Source of the DNA: Condylostoma magnum
Taxonomy: Eukaryota; Ciliophora; Heterotrichea; Heterotrichida; Condylostomatidae
Length of the DNA stretch: 64,000 bases
Direction of reading: 5' to 3'
Assembly: GCA_920105805.1 (NCBI GenBank)
Contig: CAKKTI010000024.1
Location: forward strand, 1 to 64,000
This document shows, one piece after another, positions 26,263 to 38,788 of this stretch (the first letter of the stretch is position 1; the number at the start of each line of letters is the position of its first letter). Below the pieces are notes generated by a model. The model had not been told where the DNA came from. It saw only the letters and a list, made by a program, of their open reading frames with translations, and searched no databases. A program made the position numbers and the translations under genes.

Positions 26263-26622
26263 ATGCAAAATTTACCTTTTCACATAGAATTAGCAAAACG
26301 AAGATCAAGCGCTAAAACGAGGCGTAAGAAATAAATATAAAGTGAAAATAACCCAAGAACATCTATAAAAATTGCGGTAACTCTTCCAAAAATATCAAGC
26401 CCAGATCCACCTGCATCGTAAGATGAATAGTAAAATTCACCACTTCCTCCAACAAAAGCAAAAAAACGATTAAATAAAAAGCCTTTTCTACCCTATCTTA
26501 ATCCAATAAGAACTGTAAATAAATATTGAAGCCATAAAGACATAAAATTACATATTTAAAAGCTAAACAGAACTCCTATAAGAGTAAATCGAGCATCTGA
26601 AGTTTATCTAAAATTATACTAA
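26263..26622 (+). CDS. Small basic protein, unknown
   Basis: 119 residues starting MQNLPFHIELAKRRSSAKTRRKK. It is rich in lysine, arginine and proline (ISSPDPPASQDEQQ, PPTKAKKRLNKKPFLPYL) and ends RASEVYLKLY before TAA. No domain is recognised. The stop is 1 bp away from the TGA of the convergent coiled-coil gene, so the two mRNAs must overlap or have essentially no 3' UTR. Confidence 0.55.
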
Positions 26623-26623
26623 C

Positions 26624-29600
26624 TCATTTATTCTTTATTTCCTTCAACATCTCAAAAACACGGTCAAGCTGTTCTCTTATATTTCCTTATTGTTAATCAC
26701 TTATTTCCCCAGTCCTTCCTAATTCCTCTCTTACTGTCTTTTATAGCTCCTGTAGTTAAATAGACATGTTTTCCAGCTTAGGAGCCATTTCACTTTGTTA
26801 GAAATTCTACAACATGGTTTTATGCTCTTGTAATTGCTTTTCAATGAAGAATATCTTATCCTCAATAGGATTCTCTCCAGGTAAAGATGGCTCTTGGTTA
26901 TTAAAATCTCTTCTGATTTCATCTAAACCTTGACCTAATCTATCCAATGCTATAAATATGTTATTCTCTGCAGTATGTGCCATCAGAGTTTCAACAGTTT
27001 ATTAGGATTACAAAGTAGATGATATTTTATCAAGCTTCTCAATTTAAGTTTTATTTTTGATAACATCCTCTTAGGATTTTTTGGATTGTTCTAGTAGTAA
27101 ATTAATTGAAACGTGTTGCCAGATATTGTCAGATGCGGTAACATGCTCTAAGATTCCATTAAGAGTGTGTTTTATTGCTATATCTTCTATTGACATTGTG
27201 TTTAGATCTTGTTGTAACTCTAATGCCTCAGTATGATTTTGTAAATCTTAGAAATTATCCTCAAGAGTAGTTCTAGTTATGTTTAATTTCTCATCCATTT
27301 CCTCGTATGTTTTTTGTATTTATGAGGTCAGTCTTTAATCTACGTCTTCTGTATATGTATCACTTTCTTCTTTATTCTTTTGTAAAGTGTTGTAAATTTA
27401 ATTACTTTCAGTATCAATTTTTTGCTTTAAATTATCATCAGTTTCTTTGATTTCTTGTGATAAATCTGTTCTTAGGTTATCAATCATTTACTGATTTTCT
27501 ATTCCATCGATGTAATTTATCATTTTTTATAAACATTAATTTGATTCATATTTTACATAGCTGTCTAGAGCCATATCATCTAATCTTTCTTATGTATCTT
27601 ATTCTAAATTCCCAATTTATTCACTGAAACTTTCTTATGCTTCTTGTATTTCCTCTTATAATCTTTGTAAAGTATTATACTATTCCATTTCTTTATCATG
27701 CAGCACTACTCCATCTACTAGGTCTTTTACTAACTACGCAATTACAAATTGATCTAAACTCATTCACATTTCCTCTCTTATATTATCATCCTCAGTCACC
27801 CTAGTTGTTATTTCTTCTTACAACTTATCATTAGTTTCTTATAACTATTCAGAAACATCTTTTTTTATTTTATTATCTAATAAGTCCATTTCTTGGTTCA
27901 ATTTTTCAATATCTTATTTAATTTGGTTTTCAATAGATCCAATATGATCTTTTAAAGAGTAATCCAGACCTCCTATATCCTAATTTCTAGTTAAACTTTC
28001 TGTATTTACAGCTTCACTTAACTCATTTCTTATTTCTTGTATTAAATTATACATTTTTTGCTCAAAGCTTTGCTACAATTATGCCCTTGCAAGCTCAATA
28101 CTATCCTGATACCCTTATTTTAAATCATAGGACTCTCTCTTGATTTCCTCTTACAAATTTGACACTTCATTTTACATTTTCTAGGATACCAAATTATCTC
28201 CAAATTCCTATTTTGCTAATACACTTTGAATTTCTCCAGCTAATTCTCCAGTTTTATTTACAATCATATCCCTCAACTAATCATATCTATACTCAAACTA
28301 CTTTCCCATCTAGAAAATATCATCTCTTCTTTCTAAGTCATTACTTTTTAGCTCTTCAATTTCATTATAATTTTCCTATATAAACTACTTTTTCCATGCT
28401 TATCACTGTTTCTCCCTACCTTAACAATCATCATTAAGAGCCAATAAGGAAGCTCTTAGATGGTTTTCAGTAGATTACACCATATTTTCCAGCTTTGTTA
28501 CATGTTTATCAAGCATTCCTGCTATTTGAACTAAATGCTTTTAAGTCTGCCCATGTTCTTCTGATCTTACCTTTCCTTCTTCCTATAGCCCCGTTTCAAC
28601 TCCTATAATCCTTTGATAAAGATTGTCTTTAATTGAAGCTAAAGCTAATGTAACGTCTTTTATGTTTTCATTCATTAAAGATTAGACTTTATTGATATGT
28701 ACAGTGTTGGATTCTCTACTTCTGTTTATGATTTCATGTAGAGTTGTTAGTCCTTCTTGCATTAATCCTACTAGGTTACGTTCTCTTTCTGCTAGGCTCT
28801 GCTCATCGTTTCGTATGTGTTCGTGTAGAAAATGTAGCCTACCGTCGATTCATGATGAGTACTCTTGATCATGCTGGGATCTTTATCTTGCCTCGTCGTC
28901 AATTCTATTTTAAAGGTTTGAAAGTATCTGCTTAACATGTGATTAGTCATTTTAAAACTTTTCTTCTATATTTCTATCATTTTAATTTAGACTCGATTTC
29001 TATTCAAAATAGTTATCTATTATATCATCCTTGTATCTAGAAAGCTGTCTATTCATTTCTTGTTCTTATCTTTGTATGATTGAATACATCTCTTATATCT
29101 AATTTTGCATTTCTTACTATGCCAAATCTCTCTTTTTCCTCTCTTCAAACAATTATTCCTGTATATCTGAATTATAGTCTTAAATAGGAATTTGATCTGT
29201 TTAAGCTCTTGGTACTCTTATCAAATGATCAATCTCCTTTTCTAAAGCTTAATTCCGCATTTCTAAAGAGTCTTATTTCAACTTAATATTCGACATTTCT
29301 TGGTTAACTCTATCAAACGCGTTTTTAATACTCTCAGCTAGGACTTTCACACCGTCTTAAGTTTATCCTACTTGATTTTCATTCCTTTTAACTTTTTGCC
29401 ATATACTGTCTCTAAAATCTTTAAACTCAGTATCAAGTTTATAAGGAATCTAATCAGTTGCTTTAGCAATTTAACCATCAAAATTACTTTTAAACTCCAT
29501 GAATTAAATTTCCAAATGCCTTAGCCTTCCTAAAGTTTCAACAGTCAACGGCTCTTCAAAATTTTATCGTTTAGGAGTAGGAGCTCTATGGCTGTATTAA

Positions 29601-29782
29601 ACCATAGGGGAAAACTCATTTTCTCTAGAACTCAATTTTACAGGAGTATGTTGACGTTGTTCTTTAAGTCTAGGAAGAATTTATCTTTATGAATCGTGTG
29701 AGCCTGTTCTAATTGTATCGTTTCTGAATAAATCTCATATATTATCCCGTGATGCACGCTTAAATAAATCAGAATTAGACAT
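26624..29782 (-). CDS. Long coiled-coil protein (about 1052 residues)
   Basis: Reads in one frame of 1053 codons from MSNSDLFKRASRDNIW to a TGA after EMLKEIKNK. The first 110 residues are polar and arginine-rich (LPRLKEQRQHTPVKLSSREN). The remainder is almost continuous coiled coil with many Q, E, L, D and I (LGRLRHLEIQFMEFKSNFDG, EFKDFRDSIWQKVKRNENQV). No family is recognised; a cytoskeletal scaffold role is the default guess. Divergent neighbour is the TTLL-like gene, 38 bp away. The TGA terminator is credible because continuing would run through the convergent gene. Confidence 0.76.
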
Positions 29783-29820
29783 TTTAATATATGCAATTTG
29801 CTAACTGATATATTTATAAT

Positions 29821-32800
29821 ATGCAAAGTTTTAACAATATAATTCATAGGAAGAAACGATCGTATAGTATAGGGAGTGCCTTGCTGTAGTCACATAGATT
29901 TAGTAGCTCTGGTATTGAGGATAAAGGCTTTAATTAAGAGTAAGTTGTTAGTTTTCCAGAAATATATAAGTATAACAGAGTTTTAGGAGGAAGTACTGTG
30001 CTTGTAGATGCTTTTTCAACTTGAAGTCCTTTATAAGACGGCAAAAAGTAAAGTTAAAAGAAAAAAGCTAAGCTTAAAGGTAGAAAGAAGAAGAAAACAT
30101 TAGGAACTGCATATATAAGTGAATTGAAGTAAAATAAACAGATATTAATTCAGAATCAATAAAGAAAACAGTAATTTGGGAAAGGGTAGCTAATGAGGGA
30201 TTTATGATAGGAAATTGAATTAATTCAAGACTACGAGGAAAAGATTGAATAAATTAATTAAGTTTAACCCGCTAAAAGAAATACATGAAAAAGAAGAGCC
30301 TAGAGTTAAAATTAAGTAAAGCATAAACCTCTAATAGCTATAAAAGAAGAAATTAATCCTATATAGAATTGTGGTACTACAGATTAAAAGTAGCCAAAGA
30401 GCCTATAAAGATTGTAAAGCACTAAGTAAAGAAAAAGATAAAATTAATTACTAAAGCCTCAGTTGATTATTGACTCACCAATATAACGGGTTCCAATATA
30501 GCAATATACTTAAAAACATACCAAAGAATATAAAAGTACAGATGATTAGAATAATGAAAATACTGAAGATAAGTAGACTTTATTCTAGATATCATTCGAT
30601 GATCCAGTTTTAAAACAAGTTTTAATCGATTTAAATTGGTAATAATAACTAGACAATTATTCAAAATAATGAACACTCAGACTAACACTGAACTATACTC
30701 CAATAAAGCTAAAACCACATTAGTTATATAATCATTTATCCTTAAGCAAAAAAGTAACTCAGCCATTCTTCCTAACTCAAATACTAAATGCTACAAATCA
30801 AGATTAAAGTGAAGTTGAGTCCTATTATCCTAAAACATTTGAACTGGATAATTGAGTATAAACAAAGTAATTTCTTAAAGAGTTTTACAGGGGGATGGTA
30901 CTAAGCATTATTAAAAGTCATGCAGAGTATTTTATAAATTGCCAGGGCTTATGAGGCAAAATTAGTATTTATGCTATAAAATAAACCATAATATTAGCAT
31001 AGTAAATTCATCTAAATGAAGATGTAGATTTGACATAAAAGAAAAGCATACAAAATCTTTCATTTTACTAAAAATTCTCAGTTCCTATAGATAAATTCAA
31101 GTTTCTTTCTTAAGCTAATAACTCAATTTAATGATAAATAAGCAAACCTTCCGATTTTTTAGTACAGCAAGTCATCAATCTGAATGAAATCTTGATTTAT
31201 TCTTTCTCTTAATCAGAAATTAGCCATTAAAAGAATCTTTGATTAATAAAACCAATGAAAGAAGTTATTCTGACGAATTAAATAGAACAAATTTTAGGTA
31301 AAAGAAGCTACACTTATTCAAGAGTTGTTTAAAGATACATAGAAAAACCTTTACTATGGAAAATATAAGGAAAACTTTACAAATTTGACTGTAAGATCTT
31401 CGTGCTAGTGACTAATTTAAGCCCATTGACTATCTATATTCATAAATTCAATTACTTTCTAATCTGTCCCAAAGAGTTTTCTTTAGATAGTATTGAAAAA
31501 GAAAGACATTTTGCTTCTCCTAAGTATTCAAAAATTGCGTCATTAAGTGACTTTTACTTATTTGTGAAGGAAAACTACTCGAATTTATAATGGAATCTTG
31601 ATATTATGCCCCGAATTCATAATTTTGTGATTTAAACATTGCTAGCATATACACAGCAAAATCAAGATTAAGATACAAAGGGCTATGAGTTATTTTTGTT
31701 TAATGTTGTTTTTGATGAAACATTAGAACCATGATTAGTTTCAATTGATTCAACTCCAACTTCAAAGAACATGCCGAATTGAGGAAGAGAAGCTTTTGAA
31801 AATTTACTAAGAGAAATGTTCTAGATTGTGTTTAAAGGGGACTACGACTAGCCTTTATATAATGCTTATGTTGAGTTAGTAAAATCAGATGAAACATAAG
31901 AATAGAATTGGGTATTACTTTATAAGTCCTCTTAGAAGGATATAATATCAGGAAATAATAAGATTGAGCTGAGTTTACAAGGCACTTCTTTAAATATCTA
32001 ATTCGAATAACAGTTTGAAAGAGATTATGTCAAATATGTTTCTAAAGGAATAATTAAACAATTTCTCTAAATGTGTAAATCTAAAATAAGCCTAGGTAAT
32101 GCATATTATATGAGCAGGATTATAAAAATCCAGTACTTTATACGAAGACTTAACTTTTATCATAGAGTTAATGTAAAGGAAAAATAAAAAGCAGCTAGGT
32201 GTATATGAGCGTACTTTAGAGAGTACTAAATCTATTCAAGGTAAAAATATTATGATAAAATACGAGTTTAAGCAGCTTTTAGAGGGAAAAGGGACAGACT
32301 TCATTATAAAAGAATGCTCCAAAGACTAATAGAGGTTGTTCAAAAGTTATTCTATGATAAAATCACATAAAATAGTATAATTGAGATGTATGACAGAAAT
32401 AAATAATCCGTGAAAAAAATATCAAGTTGATGGAGGCGATAAAAGATTAAGAAAATAGTATATATATTATATCTATCTCACTATATTGTAAATAAAGTGG
32501 AAAAGAAGGTTGTAAATACTTTGCTAAGCTCAGTTAGAAAGATGCGTAAGTTTTAGAAAAGTATACAAGCTAGGAGGATTATAAGGATAATTAGGATTTT
32601 AAAATAGAAGCTTGCAGTAAGAAAAATAGAAAATGCTTACAGTGTTTATAAATAGTAAAAAATCGAGCAATGAATAAAATTAAATTAAGCAGCAACTACC
32701 ATTTAAAAGTGAGTAAGATCATTTATAGCATATAAAAAGTACAAATTACCATTGTACTAAAGAATTAAAGTAAATAACGGATGTTTCATCATTAAAAGAC

Positions 32801-33192
32801 TTGTAAGGGGTAAAATTTCTAGATACTAGTTTAAGAAGAAGAGATAGAATTACTATGCATTAAGAATTCAAAAATAATGGAAAAAGTACAGAATGGTAAG
32901 CTTATTACAAAATTATTATAAGGTAGATCAATCTGTTATATTAATTCAGAGATGATTTCGTAAGTACCAATCAAGAAAACTGTAATAAATATTTAACTAG
33001 GAGAAAACAGTTTTGCAATCCTTAAAACAAAAAGTCCAGAAATAACGTAAGAAGCAAAATCAAAGAGCTCAGGCGGTAGTAGATAGACTCTATTTTCCAT
33101 AGAAGAAGTTGCAAAGATATGAATTAATGCGATTTATTAAGAACCTTCAGAAATGATAGTTTAGTTTATACAAAATTAACAACAAAATGTAA
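29821..33192 (+). CDS. TTLL-like protein with IQ motifs
   Basis: About 1123 residues. The N-terminal 250 are basic and low-complexity. Residues 255-660 resemble tubulin-tyrosine-ligase-like enzymes: YYPKTFELDN, NLWLIKPMKEV, RVVQRYIEKPLLW, LYKFDCKIFVLVTNLSPLTI, YELFLFNVVFDE and PWLVSIDSTPTS. TTLL enzymes ligate glutamate, glycine or tyrosine to tubulin. The C-terminal half carries several IQ-type calmodulin-binding motifs (IRVQAAFRGKRDRL, AATTIQKWVRSFIAYKKY, ALRIQKQWKKYR, VILIQRWFRKYQSRK). The metal-binding LLEVN motif reads LVSID, so the glutamate is lost, which argues for weak or no ligase activity. Several W are TGA. Stop is TAA after INNKM. Confidence 0.82.
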
Positions 33193-33208
33193 AATGGAAT
33201 ATTAAAAC

Positions 33209-33823
33209 TTAAATTGATACACCTGGGATTCCATTCTGATAAACTCCTCCATTAAATGTAGCATTAGCATATTTGGAAATATCTGTATTTTTCCTATTAA
33301 ACGTTGAATTGCCTAACATAGCCCTTTGTTATATAGATGCAATATTAGACCTCTACGATGACCTAGTCCTTCTCTGATAACTATTAGCCGTTATATTTCC
33401 AATAGTAGCCGGGGACTAGGGCTTCTAGCTTCTCTAGCTGGATCTAGTCATGTAACTTCTTCTTGACCCTTATGACGACCTTCTTTACTAATAGGAGCTC
33501 TAAGACTACTACGACTTAACCTCGTCTCTTCATCTTCACCTTGATCTTTTATTAACAAGACTACTTAAAACTTACTCAGCATAGCAGTTAAGGCATAAAA
33601 ACGTAGCTTCTTCTATTTTAATACTCTACAAATCTTCCTCAGTTGCCCCAGTAGGAACAATCAATGCTAAAATTTCCTCAATAGTCAAAAAATTCCCACA
33701 CTCCTTACAATTCTTATCACTTATACCATTATCATCCACCTTGAAATTATCCTCAATCCAGTCAATCAGCTCACACTAGATTTCCCTATGCAGATTGGAA
33801 GTTAATTAACTTACACGGGACAT
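33209..33823 (-). CDS. Cys-pair and Ser/Arg-rich protein
   Basis: The middle is clear: an ordered segment ELIDWIEDNFKVDD, then CKECGNFLTIEEILALIVPT and FLCLNCYAEQ, giving two C-x2-C pairs that could bind one zinc. A serine/arginine/glutamine-rich tail follows, like an RS domain (SSQGSRRSYMTRSSQRSQ). The start is uncertain. An ATG at 33909-33911 would face the eIF4A start but lies one base out of frame with the body. The first in-frame ATG is used here, though the upstream in-frame sequence also looks coding. The end is also uncertain because TAA TAG occur about 85 bp earlier in frame. No family is recognised. Confidence 0.55.
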
Positions 33824-33918
33824 CAACGACTACCCTGATACCTAACTTTTAGTATATTTAGACACCACACTTCCAAATCTTGAACTCTTAACAGAACTAA
33901 ACTCACTCATTTTATAAA

Positions 33919-35084
33919 TGGAAACAAACTACGAAATATCAGAGAACTTGAAGATAGTTTAATCGTTTGATAGCATGCATCTTAAGACTGAGCTATTGAG
34001 AGGAATTTACAGCTATGGGTTTGAAAAGCCATCAGCAGTATAGCAAAGAGCGATTGTGCCTGTGACGTAAGGCAGGGATGTTATAGTTTAGAGTCAGAGT
34101 GGTACAGGAAAAACGTGTGTTTTTTCAGTAGGTGTGTTGTAGTAAATTGATATATCTTTAAGAGAGCCTTAGGCTCTCATTTTGTCCCCTACTAGAGAAT
34201 TAGCGTAGTAGAGTTAAAGGGTGTGCCTAGCACTAGGGGATTTTATGAATATATCAGTGCATGCGTGCATTGGAGGAGGGAGTGTAGGGGAGGACATAAG
34301 GAAATTGGACCATGGAGTCCATATTGTGTCAGGGACGCCTGGGAGGGTATTCGACATGATCTAAAGAAGGAATCTTAGGACTAGGCATATAAAGATTCTA
34401 GTACTAGATGAGGCTGATGAGATGCTTAGTAGAGGGTTCCTGGAGTAAGTATATGAAATTTACAGACATCTCCCAGGTAATTTGCAAAGTGTAGTAGTAT
34501 CAGCGACTCTACCTAATGAAATTTTAAGTTTGACGGATAATTTCCTAGTAAATCCTGTTAGAATTTTAGTAAGGAGGGATGAACTGTCTTTAGAAGGTAT
34601 AAAGTAGTATTTTATTGCAGTTGAAAAAGAAGAGTGGAAATTTGATACTTTGTGCGATTTATATGATACTTTAGTCATAACACAAGCTGTTATTTTCTGT
34701 AATACTAGAAGAAAGGTAGAATGGCTTACTAAGAAAATGAGAGAGGCTAATTTCACTGTTTCCAGTATCCACGGGCATATGCCATAGCAAGAAAGAGATT
34801 TTATAATGGAAGAGTTCCGCAATGGTACTAGTAGAGTGTTGGTAGCCAGTGATATCTTTGGAAGAGGGTTAGATGTACAGTAAGTTTCATTAGTTATAAA
34901 CTATGATCTACCAACAAACAGAGAACTGTATATTCACAGAATTGGAAGAAGTGGAAGATTTGCTAGGAAAGGAGTAGCTATCAATTTTGTAAAGGATGAT
35001 GACGTAAGGTTACTAAGAGATATCGAGCAGTATTACAGTACTCAAATTGACGAAATGCCGATGAATGTAGTAGAGTTGCTTTGA
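33919..35084 (+). CDS. eIF4A-III-type DEAD-box RNA helicase
   Basis: A complete DEAD-box core: [13 protein letters not shown] (Q motif), SQSGTGKT (motif I), [24 protein letters not shown] (motif II), VSATLP (III), [32 protein letters not shown] (V) and HRIGRSGRF (VI). The end [10 protein letters not shown] followed by TGA matches eIF4AIII/Fal1. eIF4AIII is the RNA clamp of the exon-junction complex; in lower eukaryotes it also acts in rRNA processing. As I read it, the ATG given is one base out of phase with the helicase frame. The next in-frame ATG is at 33975, but the conserved SFDSM just before it also appears translated. The TGA is 18 bp before the next ATG. Confidence 0.93.
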
Positions 35085-35102
35085 AAATTAGTAATTTTAA
35101 AT

Positions 35103-36296
35103 ATGGGTATTAGTCAATTGCTATAAGTTCTTAAGCCGCTGTTTGTGTAGAAACAAGTTAATGATTATAGAGGGAAAAGAATAGGAGTTGATACTTATGT
35201 ATGATTGCATAGGTCAATAAGTACTTGTGCTATTGAGCTAGCTACCGGCGGGGATATGACCAAATGTATTGAATTTTGTGTTAGGAAGGCTGTTGAGTTA
35301 AGGCAGTTTAATATTGAGCTGGTTATGGTGTTTGATGGGCAATAAATGCCTGCTAAACGTAATACATGTAATAATAGAAAAGAATAGAGAGAGGGGGCTA
35401 GGAAGTAAGCAGAGGAATTGTATTAGTTGGGAAATGTAAGGCAAGCAGAAAGACTCATGGCTAGATCTGTTTCTGTAAAATCAGAAATGGTAATTAGACT
35501 AATCCAAGAACTAAAAAAACAAGGATTTGAATGCATAGTATCTCCTTTTGAGGCAGATGCTCAACTAGCCTTCCTAACCAAAATAGGATATGTAGATGCA
35601 GCCATAAGTGAAGACTCTGATTTACTTCCATTTGGATGTAAAAATGTGCTGTATAAATACCAATTCAGTGGCAATTTCCAACTAATAAAACTAGATAGTC
35701 TAAAAACTCACCCACTTATGAACTTTAAGCAATGAACACATGACCAATTCATACTATGATGCGTTATTAGCGGCTGTGACTACTTTGAAGGTGTTCGTAA
35801 CTTAGGGATAAAAAAAGCCTATAAATGTGTATAAAACAGTGCAAATTTAACAAATTTAATCTACTAAATAAGATAATAAGCTCAACAAAGGCTTAATGAA
35901 AATATTTAAGAATAGATTCAATGTGCATATTTAGCATTCAAGCATCATTGGGTGTATAACCCAATAACAAAACAGATATAGAATCTAAATCCTTTACCTC
36001 AAGAATCTCCTGTAGGTCACTGAAACTTTTTGGGAGAAGAAGCAAAGGTAAGTCATAATCTAGAAGTCGTAAACGGATCAGTTCAAGTTTACCATTTCCA
36101 ACCCAGGAAAAAATTTTGATAGTTTGCACAGACTAATGAATAACAACCTGCTAAACGATTATTAGTAAGTCTTCAGAACTAACAAACCTTGTAAAAGGAT
36201 ATTATTACAAAGAAAAGCAAGTTTTTTCAATCTAGTTCTGATAGCGATACAGAGTAAAAGCCAGCTATGACATTGAATCAATATCTTAGAAATTAA
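35103..36296 (+). CDS. EXO1: EXO1/XPG-family 5' nuclease
   Basis: About 397 residues. N-terminal XPG domain: MGISQLLQVLKPLF, IGVDTYVWLHRS (W from TGA), VFDGQQMPAKRNT. Internal XPG domain: SPFEADAQLAFL and AAISEDSDLLPFGC. The helix-hairpin-helix region WCVISGCDYFEGVRNLGIKKAYK has its W as TGA. Acidic metal ligands of both active-site groups are present, so the enzyme should be active. EXO1 resects DNA 5'-3' in mismatch repair and recombination. The spacing and ISEDSDLL region fit EXO1 better than FEN1 or GEN1. The C-terminal interaction tail is short compared with animal EXO1. Ends QYLRN before TAA TAA, 10 bp from the convergent ECH stop. Confidence 0.92.
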
Positions 36297-36306
36297 TAAT
36301 GGTAAA

Positions 36307-37107
36307 CTAATTATCTTGACTCTTTTTATCCTTTGGTTATCCTTCAGCACTGTTCTTTAATAGGGAAAGTGATGCAGCAAATCCAACCTGGTCTTATTGA
36401 TACCCTCCAAATGCCCCTGTCTCCATACCTCCTAGAAGACTACGCTTCATCCACATAAGAGTTGGCAATTAGTACTTCTTAATCTTCCTAGCTAATACTA
36501 AAGCTTTCTCAAACGCATCTTCCTCTGCAATATCAGAAATAAGATTATACTCAAAAGCTTCTTAAGCAGTGAACATTTTACCACTAAAGAAATACTCCAT
36601 TGATGCGTTCTTTCCAATAGCTCTGCTTAGTCTTTGTGTACCTCCAACTCCTGGAATTATCCCTAGATTAATCTCCGGCTGTCCAAATTTAGCGTTTTGG
36701 TTTGCTATAATTATATCACAACTCATAGCTACCTCTAATCCTCCTCCTAGGGCAAATCCATTCACTGCTGCTATTATTGGCTTAGGGTAAAAATTCAATT
36801 TCTAAGGGAATAAGTCTAGAAATAGATGCTTTATTGCTGTTTCTGGAGTCGCAGGAAGGAATCCGTTTATATCTGCTCCTGCTGCAAATGCTTTTTCTGA
36901 GCCTGTTAGAATCACTACCTTTATGTTGTCATTGTGCTCGTATTAGTCAAGAACTGCGTTTATCTCTTGGAAAATTTCCCCATTGAGAGAGTTGAGGACC
37001 TTTGGACGATTGAATTTAATTACACCTATGTTTTATTCCAGTATTTAATGTGTGATGAGACTGTATTAAGTTAGATGATCTGATATAAGTTTTAGCCTTC
37101 GGGACAT
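36307..37107 (-). CDS. Enoyl-CoA hydratase (crotonase family), copy 1
   Basis: 266 residues, full length for a crotonase. Seen: [25 protein letters not shown] (oxyanion/CoA region), [17 protein letters not shown] with the first catalytic glutamate, [20 protein letters not shown] with the second, and [16 protein letters not shown]. It should hydrate 2-enoyl-CoA in fatty-acid or branched-chain amino-acid oxidation. No clear organelle signal: the start [20 protein letters not shown] could be a weak mitochondrial presequence. A close paralogue lies about 4 kb away on the same strand (copy 2). Stop is TAG. Confidence 0.94.
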
Positions 37108-37381
37108 TTTATACTAGGATGAAGTAATATAATATGGAGGGTGGATTGATATGCTAATTAAGATTTTGTATATTAGCTTTGTTGGTTATTAGCTCTATAC
37201 ATACACTTGAAATAGAACTCAAACTGATTTAAATAATACTATAAGAGAGATATTAAACTGCTATTTGTATATTATAAAGATTAGTTAGCATATAAACACT
37301 CAAAACACCAAATGATATGCACTGTATCTCAATTATAAGAAGAAGAAATATTATAATCACCCGTCAATTTTATATAAAAAC

Positions 37382-38788
37382 ATGGAAAACTGCATTGAAC
37401 CAATCGTCAGAAATTTGATCGTTGGGATAGATTTCTAATAAATCTACATAGCAGATCAGCAGCATATAGGATGGCTAGATCAAAGTATTCTAAAGAGCTA
37501 AATCTTAACATAAGACAACCTAACAGCTCTATAGGAAAATCTAGAAAGAGTCAACCCACTCTTAAAGCTCAAAAGTATCTTCCAAATTTGCCAACTGTTC
37601 AAAATTACTTGCTGAACTGCGATAGACACTTTCATTCATGACCTTGTGAGAGAGAATGAGATTAAAGTCAAATATCTGAAACATTTAGATAGTTTGGCCA
37701 AATCAAGTAGTTTAGCAAAAGAAATCATATAAAGAGTGTATCCTGATGATTTGATGAGAGTAAAGCTTAAAACATTTGGAGAAATATTATGATAACTTAT
37801 TTTTATCAGAGCAGATAAGAAATAACAAGCTAATAGAAGTTTCTAATTAATGATGGGGTGTCCAAGAGTAAATTCAATCAGAGCTGGAGAATATATTAGG
37901 CATCAAGGAAGGTAACTATAATTACAGCTAAAATAAGGAATAATTGGTCAATATGATAATTAGGTATAATCAGTTTGTATTTCAAGAAGTGAATAGTTAG
38001 TAGTATCAGGTGGCAGTGATCATAAAGTAAGAGTATAGGATTTATAAAACCCATAAAATAACAGAATAATTGGTCAACATAATTCTTATGTATTATCAGT
38101 TTGTATTTCAAGAAGTGAATAGCTAGTAGTATCAGGCGGATTTGATAATAAAGTAAGAGTATGGGACTTATAAAACCCATCCAGAAACACAGTCATTGGC
38201 CAGCATGATGGTTATTAAGTATTCTCAGTTTGTATTTCAAGAAGTGAATAGTTAGTAGTATCAGGCGGAGATGATAAGAAAGTAAGAGTATGGGACTTAT
38301 AAAACCCATAAAATAACAGAATAATTGGTCAACATAATTCTTATGTATTATCAGTTTGTATTTCAAAAAGTGAATAGCTAGTAGCATCAAGCGGAGAAGA
38401 TGTAAGACTATGGGACTTATAAAACCCATCCAGAAACATAATCATTGGTCGACATGATTCATATATATCATCAGTTTGCATTTTAAGATAGCTAGTAGTA
38501 TCAGGTGGAGATGATCGTACAGTAAGACTATGGGACTTATAAAACCCATAAAATAACAGAATAATTGGTCAGCATGGTTCTTATGTATGATCAGTTTGCA
38601 TTTCAAAAAGTGAATAGCTAGTAGTATCAAGCGGAGAAGATGTAGGAATATGGGACTTATAAAACCCATCCAGAAACACAATCATTGGTCGACATGATTC
38701 TTATATAAAATCAGTTTGCATTTCAAAAAGTGAATAGCTAGTAGTATCAGGTGGAAGGGATGGAAGAGTAAGAGTATGGGAAATCTAG
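37382..38788 (+). CDS. WD40-repeat protein with nearly identical tandem blades
   Basis: About 468 residues. Residues 1-190 are a helical N-terminus without known domain (MENCIEPIVRNLIVG). The rest is a run of about seven WD40 blades of roughly 41 residues, each of the form SVCISRSEQLVVSGG ... VRVWDLQNP. Two blade types alternate (PQNNRIIGQH and PSRNTVIGQH), so the DNA is a tandem repeat of about 246 bp made of two blades. The near identity implies recent expansion or gene conversion. WD40 propellers are protein-interaction platforms; no partner is indicated. The stop is taken as TAG after VRVWEI, the end of the last blade. Confidence 0.85.
38001..38781 (+). repeat. Tandem two-blade WD40 repeat, about 246-bp unit
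   Basis: Units begin around TTATAAAACCCAT and recur every 120-123 bp, with every second unit more alike than adjacent ones. About three double units plus partial ones are present, all in frame with the WD40 gene. One blade is slightly shorter (two codons missing in GGEDVRLWD-type copies). Confidence 0.8.

Noticed and set aside
33193-33208. Pol III terminators, tRNA or rRNA genes in the gaps
   Set aside because: No cloverleaf, A/B box or rRNA sequence was found in any spacer.
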